The position numbers and the translations under genes are program-made. DNA of 64,000 nucleotides from Muricomes intestini (lineage in GTDB: Bacteria > Bacillota > Clostridia > Lachnospirales > Lachnospiraceae), in NCBI RefSeq assembly GCF_004346165.1, contig NZ_SLZZ01000001.1, positions 124,001-188,000 of the forward strand, read 5' to 3'. The notes beneath the pieces were generated by a model, which worked only from the letters and a program-made list of their open reading frames with translations, did no database searches and was not told the origin of the DNA. Shown here piece by piece: positions 8,874-17,354 of this stretch. How positions within the stretch are numbered: the stretch's first letter is position 1; every line of letters starts with the position of its first letter.

Positions 8874-8906
8874 CAAGGCCGCAGCGAACCGAAAGCTGCG
8901 GCCTTG
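8874..8906 (+). terminator. 12-bp perfect hairpin after the surface protein gene
   Basis: CAAGGCCGCAGC (8874-8885) and GCTGCGGCCTTG (8895-8906) pair perfectly around a 9-base loop. Only a weak T-run follows, so it may be an intrinsic terminator or an RNA stability stem between two transfer genes. Confidence 0.6.
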
Positions 8907-8941
8907 CCATTCTCAACCCTATGAAGAAAGGTGGAAAGTCA

Positions 8942-9280
8942 ATGAAATCGAATCGAATTGCAATGCTTCTGTGCGTGGTTCTGCTTCTGTGTCTGATGTT
9001 TGGCACAACAGCATATGCAGCGGGAACCGGTGATGTAGCCGGGGCGATTGAGGGAACGTGGAATACCGCTTCCCAGCAGATTAAAACCGTGGTTAATAAG
9101 GTAGTATTCCCCGCCATCGACCTGATTCTGGCGGTGTTTTTCTTTGCCAAATTGGGCACCGCTTATTTTGATTATCGCAAGCACGGTCAATTTGAATGGG
9201 CGGCTCCGGCAATCCTGTTCGCCTGCCTGGTGTTTACACTGACGGCTCCATTATATATCTGGCAAGTGCTGGGGATGTAA
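8942..9280 (+). CDS. DUF3852-type small exported membrane protein (VirB2-like candidate)
   Basis: 112 residues. A signal peptide (residues 1-26, ending AYA) is followed by AAGTGDVAGAIEGTWNTA and two hydrophobic helices at about residues 52-66 and 83-105. I recognise the family as DUF3852. Size, signal peptide, two helices and location just before the TrbL/VirB6-like gene are like VirB2 pilin-type subunits of type IV secretion systems, though similarity to VirB2 is only architectural. Start chosen at 8942 after GAAAGGTGGAAAG. Confidence 0.7.
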   Translation: MKSNRIAMLLCVVLLLCLMFGTTAYAAGTGDVAGAIEGTWNTASQQIKTVVNKVVFPAIDLILAVFFFAKLGTAYFDYRKHGQFEWAAPAILFACLVFTLTAPLYIWQVLGM

Positions 9281-9296
9281 CTGTAAAAGTAAATAT

Positions 9297-9467
9297 TTAT
9301 TCCTCCGGTTTATCTGTCAGGCGCAGTGGTGTCTCGTCTGCATCCATATATATTCTCTCACACTCCTGCTGGGCAGTGCGCATTATACAAGCGGCCTGAG
9401 AGATAAGCTTCTCGGCATCGGTTACTGCATTAAACATTTTATAATAGAGTTTTTTGTAATCAGCCAC
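9297..9467 (-). CDS. Small conserved-looking protein coded against the transfer operon
   Basis: 56 residues from a GTG start on the minus strand; a full AAAGGAGG site lies 7 bases before that GTG, and this decides the start (a longer open frame runs upstream without a site). The protein begins VADYKKLYYKMFNAVTDAE and is mostly helical; it resembles small hypothetical proteins common in phage and mobile elements of Firmicutes. Function unknown. It is the only minus-strand gene between the VirB2-like and VirB6-like genes. Confidence 0.6.
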   Translation of the reverse strand: MADYKKLYYKMFNAVTDAEKLISQAACIMRTAQQECERIYMDADETPLRLTDKPEE

Positions 9468-9614
9468 ACAAGTACCTCCTTTAACATTATTTCGGCGGCC
9501 TCCGTTGTGTGGTATTAAAGCTCTGAAAAAGCGGATTGTCAAGTCATAAATCAGAGAACAAAAACCAGCCAGTGCTTGGGAGGTAGCGGAGGTTATGAAA
9601 GAGGTGAAATTCAA

Positions 9615-10517
9615 ATGTTCATATGGGATTTTGTCGCCGACACTGTCCTCGGTCAGATTGTGGATTGGATCTACGGTCAGATTGTGGGCTTCCTCGGCGA
9701 CTTTTTTATGCAGATGGGAAACATGGGAGCCGACCTGTTCGAAATGAGCTGGGTACAGTCTATCGTATTGTTCTTTTCCTATCTGGCGTGGGCGTTATAC
9801 GGTGTCGGTCTTGTGGTGGCGGTCTTTGAATGTGGAATCGAATATCAATCCGGCAGAGGCAGTATCAAGGATACCGCCCTCAACGCCATCAAGGGATTTA
9901 TGGCTGTGGGGCTGTTCACTACGGTACCAGTGGAACTGTATAAGCTGTCGGTGTCTTTGCAAGGCAGCTTCACTGCCGGGATTACCGGCCTTGGAACCGA
10001 CTTCGGCACGGTAGCCCAAGGCATCATCGCTTCCCTGCAGGATGCGGGAAATTTAGAGCAGGCCATGACCAGCAACGTGTTCGGCGGCCTGAAAGCGATC
10101 ACCAGTCCCATCATGATGATCTTTATATTAATCCTCATGGGCTATGCGGTCATTAAGGTATTCTTTGCCAACCTGAAGCGAGGCGGTATCCTGCTCATTC
10201 AGATTGCCGTGGGGAGCCTGTATATGTTCGGTGTTCCCCGTGGATATATTGACGGCTTTGTGTCGTGGAGCAAGCAGGTCATCGGCCTGTGCCTTACGGC
10301 ATTTCTACAGGCAACGGTGCTGATTGCCGGACTCATGGTGGTAAAAGACAATGCTCTGCTGGGTCTTGGACTGATGCTGGCTGCCGGTGAAATTCCCCGC
10401 ATTGCCGGTCAGTTCGGATTGGATACCTCAACCAAAGCCAACCTCATGAGTACCATGTATGCGGCGCAGACCGCAGTGAATATGACTAAAACAGTAGTAC
10501 AGGCGGTGGCAAAATGA
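9615..10517 (+). CDS. TrbL/VirB6-like polytopic conjugation membrane protein
   Basis: 300 residues with about six hydrophobic helices, a glycine-rich centre and the segment MIFILILMGYAVIKVFFANLKRGGILLIQIAVGSLYMFGVP that is typical of the TrbL/VirB6 group in Gram-positive conjugative elements. ATG 9615 follows GAGGTG. It would form the membrane-spanning channel of the type IV secretion system. It overlaps the next gene by four bases. Confidence 0.8.
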   Translation: MFIWDFVADTVLGQIVDWIYGQIVGFLGDFFMQMGNMGADLFEMSWVQSIVLFFSYLAWALYGVGLVVAVFECGIEYQSGRGSIKDTALNAIKGFMAVGLFTTVPVELYKLSVSLQGSFTAGITGLGTDFGTVAQGIIASLQDAGNLEQAMTSNVFGGLKAITSPIMMIFILILMGYAVIKVFFANLKRGGILLIQIAVGSLYMFGVPRGYIDGFVSWSKQVIGLCLTAFLQATVLIAGLMVVKDNALLGLGLMLAAGEIPRIAGQFGLDTSTKANLMSTMYAAQTAVNMTKTVVQAVAK

Positions 10518-11080
10518 ACGAGAATAAACTGGTCTATATCTGTTCGCCATACGCTGGTGATGTGCAAAATAATGTCGAATTTGCTAAGGCAGCCTGCCGC
10601 TATGCGATGAAGCAGAATTATACACCAGTAGCTGTGCATCTTCTGTATCCACAGTTTTTGGACGATAACGATCCTGTGCAGAGAGCTACAGGACTCTCAA
10701 TGGGGCATCGTGTGCTGGAGGCCTGTGATGAGCTGTGGCTCTGCGGCAGTCGGATTTCCACCGGTATGGCGATGGAGCTTAAGGAAGCACAAAAGCTGGG
10801 TATTTCCGTCCGGGAAATATCCGCAGAACAAATCCAAGGAGGTATTTCGATGAATAAAAAATATGGAGTATGGGCGATGCGCAGCGCCGGTTCGGTGTGC
10901 GGAGCCGCCCAAAGCTGGTGTAAGCACGGTGGCAAGCCTATCGAGTTTGATACGATGGAACAGGCCGAAAGCTACGCCAAGCAGCTGAACGAATCCTGTT
11001 ATTCCCCCAATGTGAATTATGCCGCAAAAGAAATGGAACCGGAGCTGAATCAAGGCTCCGGTTTTTCCATACGGATGTAA
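10514..11080 (+). CDS. DUF4406 nucleoside-deoxyribosyltransferase-like protein with extra C-terminal unit
   Basis: 188 residues. Residues 1-107 form a DUF4406-type domain (VYICSPYAG at the N-terminus, then GHRVLEACDELWLCG), a Rossmann-like fold related to nucleoside 2-deoxyribosyltransferases. A second, in-frame start with its own AAGGAGG site 7 bases upstream lies at 10850 (Met113), so the last 76 residues may also be made as a separate small protein. Its role in conjugation is unknown; the fusion may be recent or the internal start may be used. Confidence 0.75.
   Translation: MNENKLVYICSPYAGDVQNNVEFAKAACRYAMKQNYTPVAVHLLYPQFLDDNDPVQRATGLSMGHRVLEACDELWLCGSRISTGMAMELKEAQKLGISVREISAEQIQGGISMNKKYGVWAMRSAGSVCGAAQSWCKHGGKPIEFDTMEQAESYAKQLNESCYSPNVNYAAKEMEPELNQGSGFSIRM
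10850..11080 (+). CDS. Possible nested 76-residue protein inside the DUF4406 gene
   Basis: In frame with the longer gene. AAGGAGG at 10836-10842 and ATG at 10850 make a strong translation start inside the coding sequence. The product would begin MNKKYGVWAMRSAGSVCG and contain a short segment IEFDTMEQAESYAKQLNE. I see no catalytic motif. It could equally be only the C-terminal domain of the full protein. Confidence 0.4.
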   Translation: MNKKYGVWAMRSAGSVCGAAQSWCKHGGKPIEFDTMEQAESYAKQLNESCYSPNVNYAAKEMEPELNQGSGFSIRM

Positions 11081-11092
11081 AGGAGGAGGCCT

Positions 11093-11362
11093 ATGTATAT
11101 CTACCCCGACCACTTAAGGGCAAAGGCGACTTTATGGCTGTGGCAGCTGCGGGATATCGGCATCATCGGTGTGGCGCTGCTTCTCTCTGTGCTTGCGCTT
11201 TCTCAGCTGGGTTTTGTGCCTCCCATCGTGCTGACCGCTGTTTATGCCTTTTTAACTATCCGCTTTGAGGACACAAGCATTCTGGATTTTATCCGGTATG
11301 CCTGTGCTTTTTTTATTACTAAGCAGCAATTCTATGAATGGAGGTATACATCCAATGCGTAG
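11093..11362 (+). CDS. VirB3/TcpE-like small conjugation membrane protein
   Basis: 89 residues from an ATG after AAGGAGGAGG. Two hydrophobic helices (about residues 22-38 and 43-56) are followed by RFEDTSILDFIRYACAFFITKQQFYEWRY, a layout and motif seen in TcpE/PrgI-type and VirB3-like proteins that sit next to VirB4-type ATPases in Gram-positive systems. It overlaps the next gene by 8 bases. Confidence 0.7.
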   Translation: MYIYPDHLRAKATLWLWQLRDIGIIGVALLLSVLALSQLGFVPPIVLTAVYAFLTIRFEDTSILDFIRYACAFFITKQQFYEWRYTSNA

Positions 11363-11945
11363 GAATGATAAAGCAGAAGCCAAAAAACGAGCCTCCACTC
11401 GGCAGCTCATTGACACCAAGGAAATCACCGATTACAGCCTCAAGACCTACGGGCATGGAGAGCTGGTGTATTTTATCATCAAGCCCAGCAACATATCGGT
11501 GCTGTCGGAGGCCAGCATCAGCACCCGCATCTATGCTCTGATGACGGTGCTGAAAGGCATTGCTGAGATTGAGATGCTGTGCCTGAACAGCCGGGAGAAC
11601 TTCGAGGACAACAAGCGGTTCCTCCGCAGCCGCATCGAGCAGGAGCAGAACCCTGTGGTGCGACAGCTCTTGGAAAAAGACCTGTCCTTCCTTGACCGGA
11701 TACAGGTACAGATGGCCACCGCAAGGGAATTTTTGATCTTGATCCGTCTGTGGAATGAAAAGGAAAAAGAGGTGTTCCCGTATCTGTCCCGCATTGAAAA
11801 ATCTCTGAAAGAGCAAGGTTTTTCCGTAAAACGAGCAGACAAAGAAGATATCAAGCGCATCCTTGCGGTTTATTTTGAGCAGAATGTCACGACCGAGAAA
11901 TTCGAGGATTTCGATGGCGAGCGGTGGATTATCTTGAATGAGTGA
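11355..11945 (+). CDS. Soluble conjugation protein next to VirB4 (TrsD/TraC-like candidate)
   Basis: 196 residues, no transmembrane helix. It is rich in charged helices (EIEMLCLNSRENFEDNKRFLRSRIEQEQNPVVRQLLEKDLSFLDR has the look of a helical bundle). It lies between the VirB3-like gene and virB4, where Gram-positive systems often code a separate TrsD/TraC-like protein related to the VirB4 N-terminal part. That assignment is from position and general composition only. Start at 11355 follows a GGAGG in the end of the previous gene. Confidence 0.55.
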   Translation: MRRNDKAEAKKRASTRQLIDTKEITDYSLKTYGHGELVYFIIKPSNISVLSEASISTRIYALMTVLKGIAEIEMLCLNSRENFEDNKRFLRSRIEQEQNPVVRQLLEKDLSFLDRIQVQMATAREFLILIRLWNEKEKEVFPYLSRIEKSLKEQGFSVKRADKEDIKRILAVYFEQNVTTEKFEDFDGERWIILNE

Positions 11946-11962
11946 GCAAAGAATGTAAATAT

Positions 11963-12004
11963 AGTAAAAGAAGCTAAGAATGAAAACTCTTAACTTCTTT
12001 TACT
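11963..12004. terminator. Bidirectional terminator between convergent genes
   Basis: AGTAAAAGAAG-TAAGA on the left pairs with TCTTA-CTTCTTTTACT on the right across a short A-rich loop. A-run on one side and T-run on the other make it usable in both directions, ending both the transfer genes and the reverse-strand HEAT-like gene. Confidence 0.8.
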
Positions 12005-12452
12005 ATTTGCAATTTGTTATAGCTTTTAATGCATCTTGAATATCTTTATAAACCAAGGATTGCATACTGCTCTTATAAATTTGAGGATTTGCTTTCCGTA
12101 AAGAATCACAAATATCTCTTGTTAAATCGGGTTTATGCTTAGCTATGGCAGGTAAAGATTTGATACACTGTCTTGCTGTAATCGGTTTAACATCCATAAT
12201 GTGCTTAAGATAATTATCTATAATTTCATCTATTTTGTAGTCAGTATCCCATTTGGCATTAGCAGCAATTAAAAAGATACCTCTTGTTCGAATATAGGAA
12301 TTCGGATCATCCAGCATAGCTGCAAATAAATCAAAATAAGGGTATACAGCATTCGAGTTCATACTTTCCAGCTCAAGCTGTTTTAAGCATTGATATGCAT
12401 ATTTATCGTTTTTGTCCCTTAGCCCGGAAACAAGTTCTTGAATGTTACCCAT
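12003..12452 (-). CDS. HEAT-repeat-like protein, inserted against the transfer operon
   Basis: 149 residues on the minus strand. ATG 12452 was chosen because AGGTGG lies 8 bases before it; in-frame GTG codons further up overlap that site. The sequence is a run of paired helices (DDPNSYIRTRGIFLIAANAKW, ITARQCIKSLPAIAKHKPDLTRDICDSLRK) as in HEAT/armadillo-like repeats. It is AT-rich beside GC-rich neighbours and splits the VirB3-like/VirB4 gene pair, so it is probably a passenger gene. Function unknown. Confidence 0.65.
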   Translation of the reverse strand: MGNIQELVSGLRDKNDKYAYQCLKQLELESMNSNAVYPYFDLFAAMLDDPNSYIRTRGIFLIAANAKWDTDYKIDEIIDNYLKHIMDVKPITARQCIKSLPAIAKHKPDLTRDICDSLRKANPQIYKSSMQSLVYKDIQDALKAITNCK

Positions 12453-12546
12453 CACATTCACCACCTAATTGAAAATATAATTTAGAAAAAAGTATATTGT
12501 TTAATTATTATACCTTAATCCTTTATCAAAATGAACCAATTTTCAC

Positions 12547-12570
12547 AAGCCGTCACAAATGTGGCGGCTT
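12547..12570 (+). terminator. Hairpin upstream of virB4
   Basis: AAGCCGTCAC and GTGGCGGCTT form a 10-bp stem (one G-U pair) with an AAAT loop, 41 bases before the virB4 start. It probably marks the old intergenic spacer into which the HEAT-like gene was placed, or tempers read-through into virB4. Confidence 0.45.
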
Positions 12571-12611
12571 TCGCTATACCTAAAATCAAAAACAGAAAGG
12601 AAGAAACGCCG

Positions 12612-14441
12612 ATGGCAAGAAAAAGAAAGCCCCTATCCCCTCCGCAGGAGGATACCAGAATCCAAGAGTTTCTGGATATGATCGCCCCCTCAGTGATCAA
12701 ATTCAACACCGATCACTTCATCTGCGGCAATACCTACCGCTGCGTTTGGGCGCTTCGGGAATACCCCACCGCTACCGAGGAACAGGCAATCCTCCGCCAC
12801 TTGGGAGAAAAGGATGGCGTTACCCTGCGCATCTATACCCGCCATGTTACCCCGGTGGAGGAAAAGAAAATCATTAGCAACGCCGTCAATAAGAACCGCC
12901 TGAGCAAATCCAACACTAACGATTTGCAGCAGACGGTCATGGCTGAAAGCAATCTGCAGGATGTGGCAACCATTGTGGCGCAGGCACATCGGAACCGGGA
13001 ACCTTTTATCCACTCGGCTGTGTATATTGAGCTGTCTGCATACGATCTGGATCAGCTGAAGCTCCTCCAAACGGAAGTGATGACCGAGCTGATACGCTCC
13101 AAGCTCAACGTGGACAGGCTGATCCTCCGCCAGCAGCAGGGCTTCCAGTGCGTGATGCCCAGCGGATTTAATGTGTTTCGTGACCAGTTCGAGCGTGTTC
13201 TCCCGGCCTCCAGTGTGGCGAACCTCTATCCCTTTAATTATAGCGGTAAGACGGATGCCAACGGCTTCTATGTAGGGCGGGATAAATTCGGCAGCAATGT
13301 GCTGGTGGATTTCAACAAGCGAGCCGATGACAAAACCAACGCCAACATCCTGATTCTCGGCAACAGCGGTCAGGGCAAGTCTTATCTTCTCAAGCTCATC
13401 CTGTGCAATCTGCGGGAATCCGGCATGAATGTGTGTGCCCTTGATCCCGAAATGGAGTACGAGGATCTGACCAATAATCTTGGGGGCTGCTTCATCGACC
13501 TCATGTCCGGTGAATTCATCATCAATGTGTTGGAACCGAAAACATGGGATGAAAACGGCAGCACGGAGGATAAGGATGCGCCACAGACCTTCCGCATCAG
13601 CAGCAAGCTCAGTCAGCATATTTCCTTTCTCAAGGACTTTTTCCGTACCTACAAGGACTTTTCCGACCGGGAGATCGACACCATCGAAATCATGCTGCAG
13701 AAGCTGTACGCCAAGTTCGGCATCAGCGACAGCACGAAATTCGACCAGCTGACTGCCAAGGACTATCCCATCCTGTCCGACCTGTATGGGCTGATTGAAG
13801 AAGAATATAAGGGCTTTGACGAGAACAGCCGCCAGCTCTACACTGCAGAGCTGCTGCAGAATATCCTGCTGGGGCTGCACTCCATCTGCAAGGGTGCAGA
13901 AAGTAAATTTTTTGATGGACATACCAATATCACCGATTCCAGTTTTGTCACCTTTGGTGTGAAAGGACTATTGCAGGCTTCAAAGAGCCTGAAAAACGCC
14001 CTGCTGTTCAACATTTTGTCCTACATGAGCAACGAGCTTCTGACCAACGGCAACACCGCCGCCAGCATTGATGAGTTCTACCTGTTCCTCACTAATCTCA
14101 CCGCCGTGGAATACGTCCGCAACTTTTCCAAGCGTGTGCGCAAAAAGGATTCGGCGGTTATCATTGCCTCGCAGAATCTGGAGGACTTCAACATCGAGGG
14201 CATCCGGGAATACACCAAGCCCTTGTTCAGCATTCCTACCCATCAGTTCCTGTTCAATGCCGGAAATATTGATGCCAAGTTTTATATTGACACCCTCCAG
14301 TTGGAGCAGAGTGAATACAACCTGATCCGTTACCCCCAGCGTGGTGTGTGTCTCTACAAATGCGGCAATGAGCGTTACAACCTGATGGTCAATGCTCCGG
14401 AGCATAAGGCGAAGTTGTTTGGAAAGGCGGGTGGCCGTTAA
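12612..14441 (+). CDS. VirB4/TraC-like conjugation ATPase
   Basis: 609 residues. Walker A GNSGQGKS lies at residues 250-257, with a later IDEFYLFL Walker B region and SKRVRKKDSAVIIASQNLEDF, typical of VirB4/TraE ATPases that energise type IV secretion and substrate entry. The N-terminal 240 residues contain the VirB4 N-domain features such as FGSNVLVDFNKR just before the ATPase core. ATG 12612 follows AAAGGAAG; no transmembrane helix is seen. It marks the core of the conjugation apparatus. Confidence 0.9.
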   Translation: MARKRKPLSPPQEDTRIQEFLDMIAPSVIKFNTDHFICGNTYRCVWALREYPTATEEQAILRHLGEKDGVTLRIYTRHVTPVEEKKIISNAVNKNRLSKSNTNDLQQTVMAESNLQDVATIVAQAHRNREPFIHSAVYIELSAYDLDQLKLLQTEVMTELIRSKLNVDRLILRQQQGFQCVMPSGFNVFRDQFERVLPASSVANLYPFNYSGKTDANGFYVGRDKFGSNVLVDFNKRADDKTNANILILGNSGQGKSYLLKLILCNLRESGMNVCALDPEMEYEDLTNNLGGCFIDLMSGEFIINVLEPKTWDENGSTEDKDAPQTFRISSKLSQHISFLKDFFRTYKDFSDREIDTIEIMLQKLYAKFGISDSTKFDQLTAKDYPILSDLYGLIEEEYKGFDENSRQLYTAELLQNILLGLHSICKGAESKFFDGHTNITDSSFVTFGVKGLLQASKSLKNALLFNILSYMSNELLTNGNTAASIDEFYLFLTNLTAVEYVRNFSKRVRKKDSAVIIASQNLEDFNIEGIREYTKPLFSIPTHQFLFNAGNIDAKFYIDTLQLEQSEYNLIRYPQRGVCLYKCGNERYNLMVNAPEHKAKLFGKAGGR

Positions 14442-14459
14442 TGGGAGGTGAAAGAAAAA

Positions 14460-15542
14460 ATGGACATGAAAGCCCAGCGCTTCGGTATTGAAATCGAGCT
14501 GACCGGCATTACCCGCAAGGCTGCCGCCGACATTGCCGCCGCATACTTCGGCACATCGGCTGTGTATGACGGTACCTATTACGACACCTATGCCGCCATC
14601 GACTCCCAAGGGCGCAAGTGGAAATTCATGAGCGATGCCAGTATTACGCCGGAGAGAAAATCCGGCAGGCAGACCGTATCCGCATCGGATGAATACAAAA
14701 CCGAGATGGTCAGCCCTATCTGCCGCTGGGAGGATATCGAAAAAGTGCAGGAGCTGGTACGAAAGCTCCGGGAGGCCGGTGCCATTTCCAACAGCTCCTG
14801 CGGCATCCATGTTCATGTGGATGCTTCTCCCTTTGATGCCAATACCCTGCGGAACATTACCAACATTATGGCCGCCAAGGAAGATTTGATTTATAAGGCG
14901 CTTCAGGTGTCGGTGGCCAGACAGCACCGCTGGTGCAAACCGGTGGATAATCGGTTTCTGGAGGAATTGAACCGCAGAAAACCCCGGACACTGGATCAGG
15001 TCGGTCGCATTTGGTACAACGGTGAAAGTCGCAGCAACATCCACTACGATGACAGCCGGTATCACTGCCTGAACCTGCACAGCGTGTTTCAGAAAGGTAC
15101 GGTGGAGTTTCGCTTATTCAACGGAACCACCCATGCCGGGAAAATCAAAGCCTACATTCAGCTGTGCATGGCCATTTCCGCACAGGCGCTCAATCAGCGC
15201 TGTGCCAGCCGAACCAAGACGCAGACCACCAATGAAAAATATACCTTTCGCACTTGGCTGCTGCGTTTGGGGCTGATTGGGGATGAATTCAAGACCGCCC
15301 GTGAGCATCTACTGAAGAATTTGGACGGCTGCATTGCTTGGCGTGATCCGGCACAGGCAGAAAAACAAAAGGAACGGATGCGGCAGAAAAAAGAAAAAGA
15401 ACTGGAACAGGCACGGCAGGCAGTCCAAGAAGAACAGCCGACTGCTCCCGAACCAACAGAAGCCGAGGCAGAAGATGCCCCGGCTTTTACTAGTATGACG
15501 GGCATGCCGTCAGTCTGCGGTGAAAGTCCGCAAGGGGCGTAG
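14460..15542 (+). CDS. Amidoligase-family (COOH-NH2 ligase-like) enzyme, 3' end split by an intron
   Basis: The N-terminus RFGIEIELTGITR, the CGIHVHVD segment and VEFRLFNGT are hallmarks of the putative amidoligase (glutamine-synthetase-like, PF12224-type) family, predicted to make amide bonds on peptides. A coiled, Glu-rich tail follows. ATG 14460 lies 11 bases after GGGAGG. A group II intron interrupts the gene at 15492/15493, so the listed reading frame runs 17 codons into the intron. After splicing the frame would close after three codons (Met-Arg-Met) at 17338. It lies next to a gamma-glutamylcyclotransferase-like gene, a known pairing in this family. Confidence 0.85.
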   Translation: MDMKAQRFGIEIELTGITRKAAADIAAAYFGTSAVYDGTYYDTYAAIDSQGRKWKFMSDASITPERKSGRQTVSASDEYKTEMVSPICRWEDIEKVQELVRKLREAGAISNSSCGIHVHVDASPFDANTLRNITNIMAAKEDLIYKALQVSVARQHRWCKPVDNRFLEELNRRKPRTLDQVGRIWYNGESRSNIHYDDSRYHCLNLHSVFQKGTVEFRLFNGTTHAGKIKAYIQLCMAISAQALNQRCASRTKTQTTNEKYTFRTWLLRLGLIGDEFKTAREHLLKNLDGCIAWRDPAQAEKQKERMRQKKEKELEQARQAVQEEQPTAPEPTEAEAEDAPAFTSMTGMPSVCGESPQGA

Positions 15543-17327
15543 TTGCCGACGAACCCCGGAGCGACTCCCAAGGTTTGCATCGCGAGGTGTAGGCGAGAAG
15601 AAGGGATAGCGAAATCGTAGCCTGACGAACAGAAACCTGATATAAGGCGTACATGGCGGATAAGCTGGCTAGAGGCAGCGAAGTCCAAAAGGCAACCGTA
15701 ACCCATGTGCGTAAATCAGACAGGTAGACGAGGAAAGACTGGAAGGCTTATCCCGTGAGGTCTCATGGGCGGTCTCATTAGCCGTAGTAACAACGAACCA
15801 TGAGAAGTCAGCAGAGGCCATAGTAGGCGACAGCCGAAGGGCTGAACAATGTAACCGTGTAATCAAATGTATGCTTCATGGAATACCTGACAGCAGGAAT
15901 GGCGAAACGTAGACGAGCAGGTACTGCATAACTTAGGGCGAATCCATGAAAACGGAAAGGAGAAAGCACACAAAGCAATGTCAGAACTGTTAGAAAAGAT
16001 ACTATCCAAAAAGAACATGAACGCCGCCTACAAGAAAATCTGCGCCAATAAAGGTGCAGGCGGTGTAGATGATGTGACGGTTGAAGAACTCGGCGATTAT
16101 ATCAAAGAAAACTGGGAAAGTATCAGGGAGCAAATCAGGCGGAGGGAATACAAGCCCCAGCCAGTCAGGAGGGTAGAGATACCCAAGCCGGACGGAGGAG
16201 TGAGAAAACTCGGAATCCCAACCGTAATGGACAGGGTAATCCAGCAGGGCATAGTGCAGATAATAAGCCCTATGTGTGAGCCATTGTTTTCGGAATGGAG
16301 CTATGGCTTCAGACCGAACAGAAGCTGCGAAATGGCTGTCAGGCAGTTGCTTATGTACCTGAATGAGGGATATGAGTGGATAGTGGATATCGACCTGGAG
16401 AAATTTTTCGATAACGTACCGCAGGACAGGCTTATGAGCCTTGTCCACGACATTATCAACGACGGTGATACGGAATCGCTTATCCGCAAATACCTGAAAG
16501 CAGGAGTCATGACGCCGCAGGGATATAAAGAAACAAAGCTCGGCACACCGCAGGGCGGCAACCTGTCACCGCTTTTGTCAAACATCATGCTGAATGAACT
16601 GGACAAAGAGCTGGAGGCAAGAGGGCTTCGCTTCACAAGATATGCAGATGACTGTGTGATAGCAGTAAGAAGCGAATCGAGTGCTAAGAGAGTCATGCGG
16701 ACAGTGACGGACTGGATTCAGAGGAAACTGGGATTAAAGGTCAACATGACAAAAACCCATATCACAAGACCGCAGAAGCTGAAATATCTTGGATTCGGAT
16801 TCTACAAGGACAGCAAGGCAAAAGAATGGAAATGCAGACCACATCAGGATTCCGTGAAGAAATTCAAGAGAAAGCTGAAAGAACTGACTTGTAGGAAAAT
16901 GCCTGGAACAGTCACAGGCAAGATTGTGAAAATCAATCAGGTGACAAGAGGGTGGGTAAACTACTATGCCCTCGGCTCCATGAAAACAGCAATGACAGAG
17001 ATTGACGCACACTTAAGAACGAGACTTAGAATCATTATCTGGAAGCAGTGGAAAGCGCCGAAGAAACGACAGTGGGGATTGCAGAAGCTTGGGATTGATA
17101 AAGACCTCGCACGGCTAACAGCGTACTGTGGTGACCGATATTACTGGGTCGCAACCAAAACCTGTGTTAACAGAGCAATTTCCAAAAAGGTATTAACAAA
17201 AGCAGGACTTGTAAGCTGTCTTGACTATTATAATGAGCGTCATGCTTTGAAGTTATGTTGAACCGCCGTATGCCGAACGGCATGTACGGTGGTGTGAGAG
17301 GGGAGAAAAAAATCTCCCCTACTCGAT
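15493..17327 (+). mobile_element. Group II intron with reverse transcriptase
   Basis: The 5' end reads GTATGACGGGCATGCCGTC, followed by GGTGAAAGTCC as in group II domain I. Domain V is visible at about 17258-17300 with its GAACC start and GTACGG strand, and domain VI has GGGGAG/CTCCCC with a bulged A, ending CTCGAT. EBS1 TAGTAA (15785-15790) pairs with IBS1 TTACTA (15487-15492), and EBS2 AAGCTGG (15662-15668) pairs with IBS2 CCGGCTT (15480-15486, one G-U). This fixes the left boundary. The right end may be off by one base. The intron looks intact. Confidence 0.88.
15978..17261 (+). CDS. ltrA: Group II intron reverse transcriptase/maturase
   Basis: 427 residues, coded in domain IV of the intron. 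The reverse transcriptase motifs are present: KPDGGVRKLGIPTVMDR, YGFRPNRSCE, VDIDLEKFFDNV, GTPQGGNLSPLLSNI and the catalytic YADD at residues 222-225. A maturase X region follows (TRGWVNYYALG). There is no C-terminal HNH endonuclease domain, so mobility would be of the endonuclease-independent type. It should assist splicing and retrohoming of the host intron. Confidence 0.93.
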   Translation: MSELLEKILSKKNMNAAYKKICANKGAGGVDDVTVEELGDYIKENWESIREQIRRREYKPQPVRRVEIPKPDGGVRKLGIPTVMDRVIQQGIVQIISPMCEPLFSEWSYGFRPNRSCEMAVRQLLMYLNEGYEWIVDIDLEKFFDNVPQDRLMSLVHDIINDGDTESLIRKYLKAGVMTPQGYKETKLGTPQGGNLSPLLSNIMLNELDKELEARGLRFTRYADDCVIAVRSESSAKRVMRTVTDWIQRKLGLKVNMTKTHITRPQKLKYLGFGFYKDSKAKEWKCRPHQDSVKKFKRKLKELTCRKMPGTVTGKIVKINQVTRGWVNYYALGSMKTAMTEIDAHLRTRLRIIIWKQWKAPKKRQWGLQKLGIDKDLARLTAYCGDRYYWVATKTCVNRAISKKVLTKAGLVSCLDYYNERHALKLC

Positions 17328-17354
17328 TGCGTATGTGAATATAAGGAGAAAAAT

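Noticed and set aside
13980-15080. Long minus-strand frame across the end of virB4 and the amidoligase gene
   Set aside because: It spans two well-supported genes on the other strand, and its product has no recognisable domain or translation start.
15493-15542. Amidoligase C-terminus coded by intron bases
   Set aside because: The last 17 codons of the continuous frame lie in the group II intron; they are not the native protein end, though they may be translated from unspliced RNA.
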